Assembly: GCA_019635695.1 (NCBI GenBank)
Contig: JAHBYZ010000004.1
Coordinates: 62,001-126,000 of the forward strand
Source of the DNA: Rhizobiaceae bacterium
GTDB lineage: Bacteria > Pseudomonadota > Alphaproteobacteria > Rhizobiales > Rhizobiaceae
Direction of reading: 5' to 3'
DNA: 64,000 nucleotides
Below the pieces are notes generated by a model. It searched no databases. It saw only the letters and a list, made by a program, of their open reading frames with translations, and was not told the origin of the DNA. Both the position numbers and the translations under genes were made by a program. This document shows, in pieces, positions 8,939 to 16,862 of this stretch (positions are counted from its first letter, which is position 1; each line of letters begins with the position of its first letter).

Positions 8939-10149
8939 TAACTCAGCGCTTCTTCGCCGGCGGCTTCTCGCGCCGCATCCAGATCACGGTCGCCATCCTG
9001 CTGGCGGTCGCCATCGTCGTGCCGCTGCTCAACCTTCTGGTCTCGCCGTCCAGCGCCTTCCACGTTCCGCCCTATCTGGTCGCGCTGGTCGGCAAGTATC
9101 TCTGCTATGCCCTTCTGGCGCTCGCCCTCGATCTCGTCTGGGGCTATTGCGGAATCCTCTCGCTCGGCCACGGCGCCTTCTTCGCGCTCGGCGGCTACGC
9201 GATGGGCATGTATCTGATGCGCCAGATCGGTGATCGCGGCGTCTACGGTAATCCGATCCTGCCCGACTTCATGGTGTTCCTGAACTGGAAGGAACTGCCC
9301 TGGTTCTGGCATGGTTTCGACCAGTTCTGGTTCGCCGCGCTGATGGTCATGGCCGTGCCCGGTCTGCTCGCCTTCGTCTTCGGCTGGTTCGCGTTCCGTA
9401 GCCGCGTCACCGGTGTCTATCTGTCGATCATCACGCAGGCGATGACCTACGCGCTGCTGCTCGCCTTCTTCCGCAACGACATGGGTTTCGGCGGCAACAA
9501 TGGCCTGACCGACTTCAAGGATATACTCGGCTTCAACGTGCAGGCCTCGTCCACGCGCGCCACGCTGTTCGCGCTGTCGGCGATCTTCTTGGCGTTGGGT
9601 GTGCTGTTCGTCTCGGCGCTGTCCGCTTCGAAGTTCGGCAAGCTCATGGTCGCCGTGCGCGACGCCGAGAGCCGCACCCGCTTCATCGGCTGGCGGCCGG
9701 AGAACATAAAGCTGTTTGCCTTCGTCGCCTCGGCGGTGATGGCCGGCATCGCCGGCGCGCTCTACGTGCCGCAGGTCGGCATCATCAATCCCGGCGAGTT
9801 CTCGCCGGCCAACTCCATCGAGGTCGTCGTGTGGACCGCCGTGGGCGGCCGCGGCACCATCGTTGGGCCGATCGTCGGGGCGCTACTGGTCAATGCCGGC
9901 AAGAGCTGGTTCACCGCCGCCCTGCCGGAACTCTGGCTGTTTGCCCTCGGTGGCCTGTTCGTCGCCACCACGCTGTTCCTGCCGCGCGGCATCGTCGGCA
10001 CCTGGGACTGGTGGCGCAAGTCGCGGCGCGAAAGCGCAAAAGCTGCAACTCCGCCGCCGCCTGCATCGCCTGAGGCACCGGTCGTGCGTGCGCAGCCCCC
10101 CAGGCCCGCCGGCCCGCTGCCCGGCGCCGAACCGCAGCCGGCGGAGTGA
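8935..10149 (+). CDS. urtC: Urea ABC transporter permease UrtC
   Basis: UrtC is the second inner-membrane permease (LivM type), 404 residues. It contains about ten hydrophobic segments and the LivM-type block WGYCGILSLGHGAFFALGGY. A conserved cytoplasmic loop reads GKLMVAVRDAESRTRFIGW. The C-terminal 45 residues are Pro/Ala-rich and probably disordered. ATG 8935 overlaps the urtB stop by four bases, and the frame upstream of it is just read-through. The urtC stop (10147-10149) is followed by urtD within a few bases. Confidence 0.93.
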   Translation: MITQRFFAGGFSRRIQITVAILLAVAIVVPLLNLLVSPSSAFHVPPYLVALVGKYLCYALLALALDLVWGYCGILSLGHGAFFALGGYAMGMYLMRQIGDRGVYGNPILPDFMVFLNWKELPWFWHGFDQFWFAALMVMAVPGLLAFVFGWFAFRSRVTGVYLSIITQAMTYALLLAFFRNDMGFGGNNGLTDFKDILGFNVQASSTRATLFALSAIFLALGVLFVSALSASKFGKLMVAVRDAESRTRFIGWRPENIKLFAFVASAVMAGIAGALYVPQVGIINPGEFSPANSIEVVVWTAVGGRGTIVGPIVGALLVNAGKSWFTAALPELWLFALGGLFVATTLFLPRGIVGTWDWWRKSRRESAKAATPPPPASPEAPVVRAQPPRPAGPLPGAEPQPAE

Positions 10150-10154
10150 TACGC

Positions 10155-10901
10155 ATGTCGAAGAGCGGCACCATCCTCTATCTCGACGGCGTCTCCGTCT
10201 CTTTCGACGGCTTCAAGGCCATCAACGACCTGTCGCTCGTGCTCGACCGCGGCGAAATGCGCGCCATCATCGGGCCGAACGGCGCTGGGAAGACGACGAT
10301 GATGGACATCATCACCGGCAAGACCCGGCCCGACAAAGGCGAGGTCTACTTCGACGGCCAGGTGGATCTCACCCGCCACGACGAGGCCGACATCGCCATG
10401 ATGGGCATCGGTCGCAAGTTCCAGAAGCCGACCGTGTTCGAGAGCCATACCGTCGAGGACAACATCGTCCTGTCGCTTAAAGGTCCGCGCTCGATCTTCC
10501 CGGCCATCTTCAACCGCCGCTCGAAGGACGACGCCGAGCGCATCGACGAGATATTGGCCACGGTCCGCCTCGAGGCCAGGCGCCAGGACCTCGCGGCCAA
10601 TCTCTCGCACGGCCAGAAGCAGTGGCTAGAGATCGGCATGCTGCTGGCACAGGACCCCAAGCTGCTGCTCGTCGACGAGCCGGTGGCGGGCATGACCGAC
10701 GCCGAGACAGAGGAGACCGCGCGCCTGCTCAAGGACATCGCGAAGACCCATTCTGTCATCGTGGTCGAGCACGATATGCATTTCGTGCGCGAGCTCGGCG
10801 TCAAGGTGACGTGCCTCCACGAGGGTTCCGTGCTGTCGGAAGGCTCGCTCGACTTCGTCTCTGCCGACGAGCGGGTGATCGAAGTGTATCTGGGGAGGTA
10901 A
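10155..10901 (+). CDS. urtD: Urea ABC transporter ATP-binding protein UrtD
   Basis: This cytoplasmic ATPase subunit (LivG type) energises urea uptake. It shows Walker A GPNGAGKTT, the ABC signature region LSHGQKQWLEIG, Walker B LLLVDEP and the switch histidine in VVEHDMHF. Length is 248 aa from ATG 10155, which has GGAG (10143-10146) eight bases upstream. A GTG at 10146 that overlaps the urtC stop is an in-frame alternative adding three residues. Confidence 0.94.
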   Translation: MSKSGTILYLDGVSVSFDGFKAINDLSLVLDRGEMRAIIGPNGAGKTTMMDIITGKTRPDKGEVYFDGQVDLTRHDEADIAMMGIGRKFQKPTVFESHTVEDNIVLSLKGPRSIFPAIFNRRSKDDAERIDEILATVRLEARRQDLAANLSHGQKQWLEIGMLLAQDPKLLLVDEPVAGMTDAETEETARLLKDIAKTHSVIVVEHDMHFVRELGVKVTCLHEGSVLSEGSLDFVSADERVIEVYLGR

Positions 10902-10908
10902 GGGACAC

Positions 10909-11604
10909 ATGCTCGAAGTCACCGACGCCACCCTTCATTACGGCGCCGCGCAGGCGCTGCGCGGCGTTTCGATCAAGGCCGAAGCTGGCAGGATCACCTG
11001 CGTGCTCGGCCGCAACGGCGTCGGCAAGACCAGCCTGATGCGGTCGATCGTCGGTCACCACAGGCTCAGCGGCGGGTCCATTCAGTTCGAGGGGAAGATG
11101 CTCGACCGGAGCGCGGCGTACGATCGCGCCCGGTCGGGCATCGCTTTCGTGCCGCAGGGCCGCGAGATCTTCCCGCTGCTCACGGTGCGCGAGAATCTCG
11201 AAACCGGCTTCGCGCCCCTCAAGCGCGCCGAGCGCGAGGTGCCCGACTACGTCTTCGAGCTGTTCCCGGTGCTGAACACCATGCTGTCGCGTCGCGGCGG
11301 CGACCTGTCGGGCGGCCAGCAGCAGCAGCTCGCCATCGGCCGCGCGCTCACGATGCGGCCAAAACTGCTGGTGCTGGACGAGCCCACGGAAGGCATCCAG
11401 CCCTCCATCATCAAGGACATCGGCCGCGCCATCCGCTTCCTGAAGGAGAGCGCCGGCATCGCGATCCTGCTGGTCGAGCAGTATCTCGACTTCTGCCGCG
11501 AGCTCGCCGACCACGTCTACATCATGGACCGCGGCCTCGTGGTCCACAGCGGCCCGGCAGAGGACCTCGACAGGCCGGAGGTGCGCCGCCACCTGACCGT
11601 CTGA
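10909..11604 (+). CDS. urtE: Urea ABC transporter ATP-binding protein UrtE
   Basis: UrtE is the second ATPase subunit (LivF type), 231 residues. It has Walker A GRNGVGKTS, signature LSGGQQQQLAIGRAL, Walker B LLVLDEP followed by TEGIQPSII, and LVEQYLDF. The GIQPSII block is typical of UrtE/LivF. A good AGGTAAGGG ribosome-binding site precedes ATG 10909. It is the last gene of the urt operon; urease genes are not in the window. Confidence 0.94.
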   Translation: MLEVTDATLHYGAAQALRGVSIKAEAGRITCVLGRNGVGKTSLMRSIVGHHRLSGGSIQFEGKMLDRSAAYDRARSGIAFVPQGREIFPLLTVRENLETGFAPLKRAEREVPDYVFELFPVLNTMLSRRGGDLSGGQQQQLAIGRALTMRPKLLVLDEPTEGIQPSIIKDIGRAIRFLKESAGIAILLVEQYLDFCRELADHVYIMDRGLVVHSGPAEDLDRPEVRRHLTV

Positions 11605-11659
11605 CAGCAGGCCTGCCCGCGGGCCTCCCGCAGCGTCACCAAAGCTGCTATGCGGGCGT

Positions 11660-11890
11660 ATGAGATCGTTTCTGTTCGGCCTGCTCGGTTTCTTCGTCGG
11701 CCTTGTCGCCACCGTCGTGCTGGTCTTCGGCGGCTACATCGCCTTCACCGTCGTCACCGGCTATCACGACTTCGAGGGCGCCACCGCCATGGGCATGGCC
11801 TCGATGCTGTTCTTCCTCGGCCCGGTCGGCGGCATCGTGACCGCCTTCCTTTTCGCCTACTTCTTCGGCCGGAAGCGAGCCGTCGCATGA
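11660..11890 (+). CDS. Small two-span membrane protein, tandem paralogue 1
   Basis: This 76-residue protein has two hydrophobic segments (about 5-30 and 46-68) and ends with RKRAVA. The loop GYHDFEGATAMGM recurs almost unchanged in the next gene (DYRDFEGATGMGV), so the two are tandem duplicates. ATG 11660 is used because the preceding ATG 11650 lies in the frame of the next gene. Its stop overlaps the next start (ATGA). The family is not recognised and function is unknown. Confidence 0.6.
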   Translation: MRSFLFGLLGFFVGLVATVVLVFGGYIAFTVVTGYHDFEGATAMGMASMLFFLGPVGGIVTAFLFAYFFGRKRAVA

Positions 11891-12126
11891 ACCCCGTCCT
11901 GCGCACGCTGCTTTCCGCCGTTCTCGGCTTCGTACTCGGCCTGATCGTCCTGCCGCTTGTCGTGTTCTTCGGCTACGTCGCCATCGCCGAACTGATCGAC
12001 TATCGCGACTTCGAGGGCGCTACGGGCATGGGCGTCCTTTCGCTGATGCCCGTGGTCGGGCTGATCGGCGGCGCGTTCGGCGCGCTCTGGTTCGGCTGGC
12101 GCGCAACCCGGAGGCGCAGCACTTGA
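11887..12126 (+). CDS. Small two-span membrane protein, tandem paralogue 2
   Basis: A 79-residue protein with two membrane segments (about 8-30 and 50-68) and a basic end WRATRRRST. The central loop repeats the DFEGAT(G/A)MG motif of the preceding paralogue. It starts at ATG 11887, overlapping the previous stop by four bases. It ends in a TTGA overlap with the cupin gene, so three genes appear translationally coupled. Function is unknown. Confidence 0.6.
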   Translation: MNPVLRTLLSAVLGFVLGLIVLPLVVFFGYVAIAELIDYRDFEGATGMGVLSLMPVVGLIGGAFGALWFGWRATRRRST

Positions 12127-12518
12127 ACGAGCAGACACCGATCATGCTTGGCCCCGAGGAGGGCCGCGTCTATCCCTGCGGGCCGATGAAGGCCGTGTTC
12201 AAGGCCGACGGCGCCGAAACCGGCAATCGCTACTCGATCTCCGAATGGTGGATCGATCCGCATTCCGACGGTCCCGGCGCCCACAGCCACGAGGCAAACG
12301 ACGAGATATTCCTCGTGCTCGCAGGCCGGCCGAGCGTGCTCGTTGGCGATACCTGGCACGAGGTCGGCCCCGGCACCATGCTGCGCATTCCCGCGGGCGT
12401 CACCCACGACTTCGCCAACCGCACGAGCGAGCGGGCAGGGCTGTTCAACGTCTTCCTGCCCGGCGGCTTCGAGGACAACATGCCCGCCATCGTGGAGTGG
12501 TTTCGCACGCAGTCGTGA
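12123..12518 (+). CDS. Cupin domain protein
   Basis: A 131-residue single cupin barrel. Motif 1 is GAHSHEANDEIFLVLAG, with metal-ligand residues H, H and E. Motif 2 is PGTMLRIPAGVTHDFAN, with the last ligand histidine. Such proteins are metal-binding sugar isomerases, dioxygenases or sensors; the substrate cannot be told here. The start is TTG 12123, overlapping the previous stop (TTGA), with GGAGG about eight bases upstream. ATG 12144 is an internal alternative. Confidence 0.8.
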   Translation: MNEQTPIMLGPEEGRVYPCGPMKAVFKADGAETGNRYSISEWWIDPHSDGPGAHSHEANDEIFLVLAGRPSVLVGDTWHEVGPGTMLRIPAGVTHDFANRTSERAGLFNVFLPGGFEDNMPAIVEWFRTQS

Positions 12519-12602
12519 TCTCGTCGCGGGGGCGCACAAGACTTCGATAACCATGCCGGCACAGGATTGTCCTCGGGAGGACCAACCTCAAGGGGGAACG
12601 CC

Positions 12603-12929
12603 ATGTTCGCACCCTGTCCTTCCCGAGTTGCCTTTGCCGTAGCTGTTTCCACCGGTCTGCTCGCCGCCTTGCCGGCGCGGGCCCATGACGCCAGGTCTGG
12701 CTGGATCTACCCGCTCGAATGCTGTTCCAACTATGATTGCCGCGAGGTAGGCGACGCCGACATCGACGAAGGCCCGCAGGGCTACGTCATCAGGACCACC
12801 GGCGAGGTCATCCCGATGACCGACGCCAAGGTGAAGATGTCGCCGGACGGCGAGTTCCACTGGTGTTCGCGCGGCGGCAAGCAGGACGGCGCCACCATCT
12901 GCCTGTTCGTGCCGCCCCGCGGCTACTGA
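12603..12929 (+). CDS. Small secreted protein with paired cysteines, unknown function
   Basis: The 108-residue product has a signal peptide ending in PARAHD (cleavage near residue 24-26). The mature part contains LECCSNYDCREV and later HWCSRG and ATICLFVPP, so five cysteines suggest periplasmic disulfides. It resembles short conserved hypothetical exported proteins of Rhizobiales. ATG 12603 has an AAGGGGGAA ribosome-binding site. No function is proposed. Confidence 0.7.
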   Translation: MFAPCPSRVAFAVAVSTGLLAALPARAHDARSGWIYPLECCSNYDCREVGDADIDEGPQGYVIRTTGEVIPMTDAKVKMSPDGEFHWCSRGGKQDGATICLFVPPRGY

Positions 12930-12944
12930 CATTCCTGACACCGA

Positions 12945-12972
12945 GGCTCCTGACGCTTCCCTGTCAGGAGCC
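12945..12972 (+). terminator. Hairpin terminator after the secreted-protein gene
   Basis: GGCTCCTGAC (12945-12954) and GTCAGGAGCC (12963-12972) form a perfect 10-bp stem with an eight-base loop, 15 bp after the stop codon. No U-run follows, so termination would need Rho or be partial. Confidence 0.5.
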
Positions 12973-13007
12973 GTCAGTTATGGTCGGCCATCTTTTGGAG
13001 GTCGATC

Positions 13008-13388
13008 ATGGCTGAGGCGAAGCGCATCACCGGAGGCTGCCATTGCGGCGCGACGAAATTCTCGGTGAGCTGGGCGCCGGAGGGCGTGACCCGCTGCACC
13101 TGCTCGAACTGCGCCCGTCGCGGTGCCTTGTGGGCCTACTACCCGCTGAAGGAATTCATGCTGGAAACGCCGCGCAAAAACGTCTCGACCTACCAGTGGG
13201 GACCGAAGATCGGGAAGTACAATTTCTGCGCGGTCTGCGGCAATTCCACCTTCAACGAGACGCCCGACTGGACGACGGGCGAGGCAAACTTCGAGAACCC
13301 TTTGATCACCATCAACGCGCGGCTGCTCGACGACATCGACGCCGAAGCGCTGCCGGTGACCGTTCTCGACGGAAAGAACCTGTGGTAG
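13008..13388 (+). CDS. GFA/CENP-V family zinc protein
   Basis: A 126-residue member of the glutathione-dependent formaldehyde-activating (GFA) fold. Zinc ligands are visible in GGCHCGA, TRCTCSNCARRG and NFCAVCGNSTFNE. GFA-family proteins bind glutathione or S-hydroxymethylglutathione, though many members have other or unknown substrates. The convergent neighbour is glyoxalase I, also glutathione-dependent, which fits an aldehyde-detoxification context by proximity. A GGAGG precedes ATG 13008. Confidence 0.85.
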   Translation: MAEAKRITGGCHCGATKFSVSWAPEGVTRCTCSNCARRGALWAYYPLKEFMLETPRKNVSTYQWGPKIGKYNFCAVCGNSTFNETPDWTTGEANFENPLITINARLLDDIDAEALPVTVLDGKNLW

Positions 13389-13395
13389 CCCGCCG

Positions 13396-13833
13396 CTACC
13401 ACACGCCCGTGTTTTTCATCGACAGCCACGGCTCCTGCGGCGGCAGAGGGGCGCCTTCCTGCAATATTTCGATCGAGATGTTGTCGGGCGACCTCACGAA
13501 GGCCATGTTGCCGTCGCGCGGCGGCCGGTTGATCGTGACCCCGCCGTCCATCAGCCGCTGGCAGGTCTCGTAGATGTTGGCGACCTTGTAGGCGAGGTGG
13601 CCGAAATTGCGTCCGCCGCCGTAGTCCTCGGGGTCCCAGTTGTAGGTGAGCTCCAGCTCCGGCGAGCGCTTCGCGTTCGTGTCCCCGTCGCCCGGCGCGG
13701 CGAGGAAGATCAGCGTGAAGCGGCCCTTCTCGTTGTCGTGACGGCGCACTTCCTTCAGCCCGAGCTTGTTGCAGTAGAAGTCGAGCGACTTCTCGACGTC
13801 GGTCACGCGGACCATCGTGTGCAGATATCGCAT
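13396..13833 (-). CDS. gloA: Lactoylglutathione lyase (glyoxalase I)
   Basis: Converts the hemithioacetal of methylglyoxal and glutathione to S-lactoylglutathione. The 145-residue product has the glyoxalase/VOC fold with metal ligands in YLHTMVRV (His), PELELTYNW (Glu), GHLAYKV (His) and ISIEILQ (Glu). [14 protein letters not shown] is a family landmark. ATG 13833 has an AGGGAGGAA ribosome-binding site. The frame continues upstream, but without comparable support. It converges on the GFA gene with seven bases between the stops. Confidence 0.93.
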   Translation of the reverse strand: MRYLHTMVRVTDVEKSLDFYCNKLGLKEVRRHDNEKGRFTLIFLAAPGDGDTNAKRSPELELTYNWDPEDYGGGRNFGHLAYKVANIYETCQRLMDGGVTINRPPRDGNMAFVRSPDNISIEILQEGAPLPPQEPWLSMKNTGVW

Positions 13834-14005
13834 CGGCCGTTCCTCCCTTTTTGACTCGATTTGCCGGCGCAAAAATCATGCTGCAACGCGGCATCCTGCT
13901 GCTTTTGCTAAGCTGGCTGCGCCCCCTGCGCAAGAAGCTGCGTTTGCGTGTTGAAAATTGCGGTGCGGGTCTTGCTAACCCATGAACGTCAAGTGTTATC
14001 CTGAA

Positions 14006-14044
14006 CGCCAGAATCAGGTGATTTGTTCTTGCGTTGTTCTGGCG
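14006..14044 (+). promoter_or_regulatory. Leader hairpin upstream of the double cold-shock gene
   Basis: CGCCAGAA (14006-14013) pairs perfectly with TTCTGGCG (14037-14044) around a 23-base loop. The hairpin ends just before the AAAGGG ribosome-binding site (14045-14050). Cold-shock mRNAs often have structured leaders that respond to temperature; a similar role here is inference. Confidence 0.4.
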
Positions 14045-14059
14045 AAAGGGTGCGTTCGG

Positions 14060-14656
14060 ATGGGGGACAAATCCTCTGCGGAGGGTCGCGCGAGGGTCGA
14101 GGGTGAAGCCCTCTACATCGATGACGGCTCCGATACCGACACGCTGGTCGAACTAGCCGGCGCGATCAAGTGGTTTGACGTGGCCAAGGGCTACGGATTC
14201 ATTCTTCCCGACGATCCGCGACACGGCGACGTGCTCCTGCACGTGACCTGCCTGCGGCGCGACGGTTTCCAGACCGCGCTTGAAGGCGCTCGCGTGGTGG
14301 CTTTGGCCCGCCGCGGCGACCGTGGCATGCAGGCCTTCAAGGTCGTCTCGATGGACACCAGCACGGCGGTCCATCCGGCTGAGCAGCCTGGCCAGCGCAC
14401 CCATGTCGTGGTGGCCGCGGAGAGCGGGCTGGAGCGGGCGCTGGTCAAGTGGTTCAACCGCACCAAGGGCTTCGGCTTCCTGACCCGTGGCGACGGCACC
14501 GAGGACATTTTCGTCCACATGGAGACCTTGCGCCGCTACGGCGTTACCGAGCTTCGGCCAGGGCAGGTGGTGCTGGTGCGCTTCGGCAAGGGCGACAAGG
14601 GCCTTATGGCCGCCGAAATCTATCCCGATATGGGAACCCTGCCGGCCTCGCACTGA
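14060..14656 (+). CDS. Protein with two cold-shock domains
   Basis: A 198-residue nucleic-acid-binding protein of the CspA family. Cold-shock domain 1 starts near residue 35 ([18 protein letters not shown], then DVLLHVTCL). Domain 2 starts near residue 130 ([20 protein letters not shown], then DIFVHMETL). These are the RNP1 and RNP2 motifs. Domain 1 is the more divergent, with DV in place of N at KWFN. Double-domain Csp proteins are common in Rhizobiales and act as RNA chaperones. ATG 14060 has AAAGGG nine bases upstream. Confidence 0.9.
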   Translation: MGDKSSAEGRARVEGEALYIDDGSDTDTLVELAGAIKWFDVAKGYGFILPDDPRHGDVLLHVTCLRRDGFQTALEGARVVALARRGDRGMQAFKVVSMDTSTAVHPAEQPGQRTHVVVAAESGLERALVKWFNRTKGFGFLTRGDGTEDIFVHMETLRRYGVTELRPGQVVLVRFGKGDKGLMAAEIYPDMGTLPASH

Positions 14657-14687
14657 GCGCGGCCCTGACGGGTGCCCGAGGGGTGAC

Positions 14688-15203
14688 ATGACCGAGTTCT
14701 TGCGCAGGACCGCCGCGGCGTTGATCGTCGCCTCGCTTGCCACCCCCTTCGCGTTGCCGGCTGTGGTCGCGCCGGCTGCTGCCCAGTCAGGCCAGCCGAT
14801 GCTGCTGCCTGTCGATCCTGACCGGCTGGTCGCCGAGACTGCCAGCAACGGACCGAGCTTCTCCATCGAGATCGCCGATACCGACGCCGAGCGCTCCGCC
14901 GGGCTGATGTTCCGGCGCGTCATGCCGGACGATCGCGGCATGCTGTTCGTGTTCGAGGAGACGCGCCGCGTCGCCTTCTGGATGAAGAACACGCCGATGC
15001 CGCTTGACCTGATCTTCGTCGGCGAGGACGGCGCCATCGTCGACATCCGGCAGGGCGTGCCGTTTTCCGAAGCTGCCATTGCGCCGCAGTCGCCGGTGCG
15101 CTTCGTGCTTGAAGTCAAGGCCGGAACCGCGCAAAAGGCGGGTATCCTTGCGGGGGACCGGCTGCGCCATCCGGTCATCGACCGTATTGCCGGAGCCGAT
15201 TGA
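14688..15203 (+). CDS. DUF192 family exported protein
   Basis: The 171-residue product has a signal peptide (to about residue 34, APAAAQ) and a DUF192 domain. Landmarks are ERSAGLMFRR, MLFVFEETRRVAFWMKNT and PLDLIFVGEDG. Members are small secreted barrel proteins of unknown biochemical role, often next to cold-shock genes in alphaproteobacteria, as here. ATG 14688 follows a GAGGGG stretch. Confidence 0.88.
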   Translation: MTEFLRRTAAALIVASLATPFALPAVVAPAAAQSGQPMLLPVDPDRLVAETASNGPSFSIEIADTDAERSAGLMFRRVMPDDRGMLFVFEETRRVAFWMKNTPMPLDLIFVGEDGAIVDIRQGVPFSEAAIAPQSPVRFVLEVKAGTAQKAGILAGDRLRHPVIDRIAGAD

Positions 15204-15240
15204 GCGCCGGCCCGGCGCTGGAACGGTCGACCTTTCGGGA

Positions 15241-15996
15241 ATGCCCTTCTTCGCTCACGACAGCTTCGACCTATCCTATCTCGACCGCGGCCAGGGCGAT
15301 ACCGTTCTCCTCATCCACGGCTTTGCCTCCTCCGTTCTGGTCAACTGGGTCAATCCCGGCTGGGTGAAGACCCTTGAGGATGCCGGCTACCGTGCCGTCG
15401 CCTTCGACCATCGCGGCCACGGCCAGTCATCGAAAAGCTATGACGAGGCGGACTACACGCCGAAAAAGATGGCGTCCGACGCCGTAGCTCTGCTCGACCA
15501 CCTCTCAATTCCGCGCGCTCACGTGTTCGGCTACTCGATGGGCGCGCGTGTCGCCGCCTTCACGGCGCTGGAATATCCTGACCGCGTCGCCACGCTGATC
15601 CTCGGCGGACTCGGCATCGGCCTTGTCGAGGGCGTCGGCGACTGGGATCCGATCGCGCAGGCGCTGCGCGCCGACGATCCCGCCACCGTGACCCATCCCC
15701 GCGGAAAGATGTTCCGCGCCTTCGCCGACCAGACCAGGAGCGACCGCCTGGCGCTCGCTGCCTGCATTCCCGGATCGCGCGCCGAGTTGTCGATGGCCGA
15801 GGTCGGCCGCATCACGCAGCCCACTCTCGTCGCCGTCGGCACCAAAGACGACATCGGCGGCCCTGCCGCGCCGCTCGCCGCGCTGTTCCCGAACGGCGAG
15901 GCCTTCGCCATCGAGGGCCGCGACCACATGCTTTCCGTGGGCGACCGCAGCTTCAAGGCCCGCGCCCTGCAATTCCTCAAGGAGCACCCCCTGTGA
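15241..15996 (+). CDS. Alpha/beta hydrolase, first of a coupled pair
   Basis: A 251-residue alpha/beta-fold hydrolase with oxyanion region LLIHGFASS, nucleophile elbow GYSMGA (Ser), acid region GTKDD and histidine in GRDHML. The substrate is unknown. The stop overlaps the GTG start of the next hydrolase gene (GTGA), so the two are probably co-translated. ATG 15241 lacks a clear ribosome-binding site. Confidence 0.85.
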   Translation: MPFFAHDSFDLSYLDRGQGDTVLLIHGFASSVLVNWVNPGWVKTLEDAGYRAVAFDHRGHGQSSKSYDEADYTPKKMASDAVALLDHLSIPRAHVFGYSMGARVAAFTALEYPDRVATLILGGLGIGLVEGVGDWDPIAQALRADDPATVTHPRGKMFRAFADQTRSDRLALAACIPGSRAELSMAEVGRITQPTLVAVGTKDDIGGPAAPLAALFPNGEAFAIEGRDHMLSVGDRSFKARALQFLKEHPL

Positions 15997-16862
15997 CCCA
16001 GCCTGTGCGTTTTGACCTGCGGGGCGCCGAGGGCGACCGCTTGGCCGCCGACCTGTTCGACGGCGACGGCCACACCGTGGTGTTCCTGCACGGCGGCGGC
16101 CAGACCCGCCGCGCCTGGGATAACACCGCGCGCCGCGTCGCCAGGGCCGGTATGCGTGTCGTCACCGTCGACCTGCGCGGCCACGGCGAGAGCGACTGGT
16201 CACCGGCCGGCCACTACTCTTTCGCCGACTACGGCGCGGACGCCGCCGCGATCGTCCGGCAGTTGCGCCAGCGCTTCGGCCATCGGCCGACCATCGTCGG
16301 CGCTTCGCTTGGCGGACTGTCGGCCCTCGTCGGCGAAGTCCAGCACGGTCCGTTGGCGGAAGCACTGGTGCTGGTCGACGTGACGCCGCGCATGAACCCG
16401 GATGGCGTCGCCCGCATCCAGGGTTTCATGGGCGCGCGCATGAAGGAGGGTTTTGCAACGCTCGACGAGGCGGCCGACGCCATCGCCGGTTACCTGCCGA
16501 ACCGCAAGCGCCCGCGCTCGCTCGACGGCCTGCGCAAAAATCTCCGGCTCGACGCCGACGGCCGCTACCGCTGGCACTGGGATCCGGCTTTCCTCAGCAG
16601 TCCCCGCAGCGTCAACAACGGCTCGCGCGAGCTGCTGACCGAAGTTGAATCTGCGCTGCCGCGCCTGTCGTTGCCCGTCTTGCTGGTCCGCGGCATGGAG
16701 TCGGAGCTGATCGACAAGGATATGGCGGCAGACTTTGTCTCGCACTTGCCGAACGGCCGCTTCATCGACGTCTCCGGCGCCGGTCACATGGTCGCCGGCG
16801 ACAAGAACGACGTCTTCTGCGAAGCCATCCTAGACTTCCTCGGCGAGCGGGCGGCCGCCTAG
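15993..16862 (+). CDS. Alpha/beta hydrolase, second of a coupled pair
   Basis: A 289-residue alpha/beta hydrolase with VVFLHGGGQTRRAW, VDLRGHGESDW, nucleophile elbow GASLGG and catalytic His in GAGHMV. It resembles peroxidase/esterase-type hydrolases, but the substrate is not evident. It starts with GTG 15993 inside a four-base overlap with the upstream hydrolase. It converges with the YcaQ-like gene, the last four bases overlapping. Confidence 0.85.
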   Translation: MTQPVRFDLRGAEGDRLAADLFDGDGHTVVFLHGGGQTRRAWDNTARRVARAGMRVVTVDLRGHGESDWSPAGHYSFADYGADAAAIVRQLRQRFGHRPTIVGASLGGLSALVGEVQHGPLAEALVLVDVTPRMNPDGVARIQGFMGARMKEGFATLDEAADAIAGYLPNRKRPRSLDGLRKNLRLDADGRYRWHWDPAFLSSPRSVNNGSRELLTEVESALPRLSLPVLLVRGMESELIDKDMAADFVSHLPNGRFIDVSGAGHMVAGDKNDVFCEAILDFLGERAAA

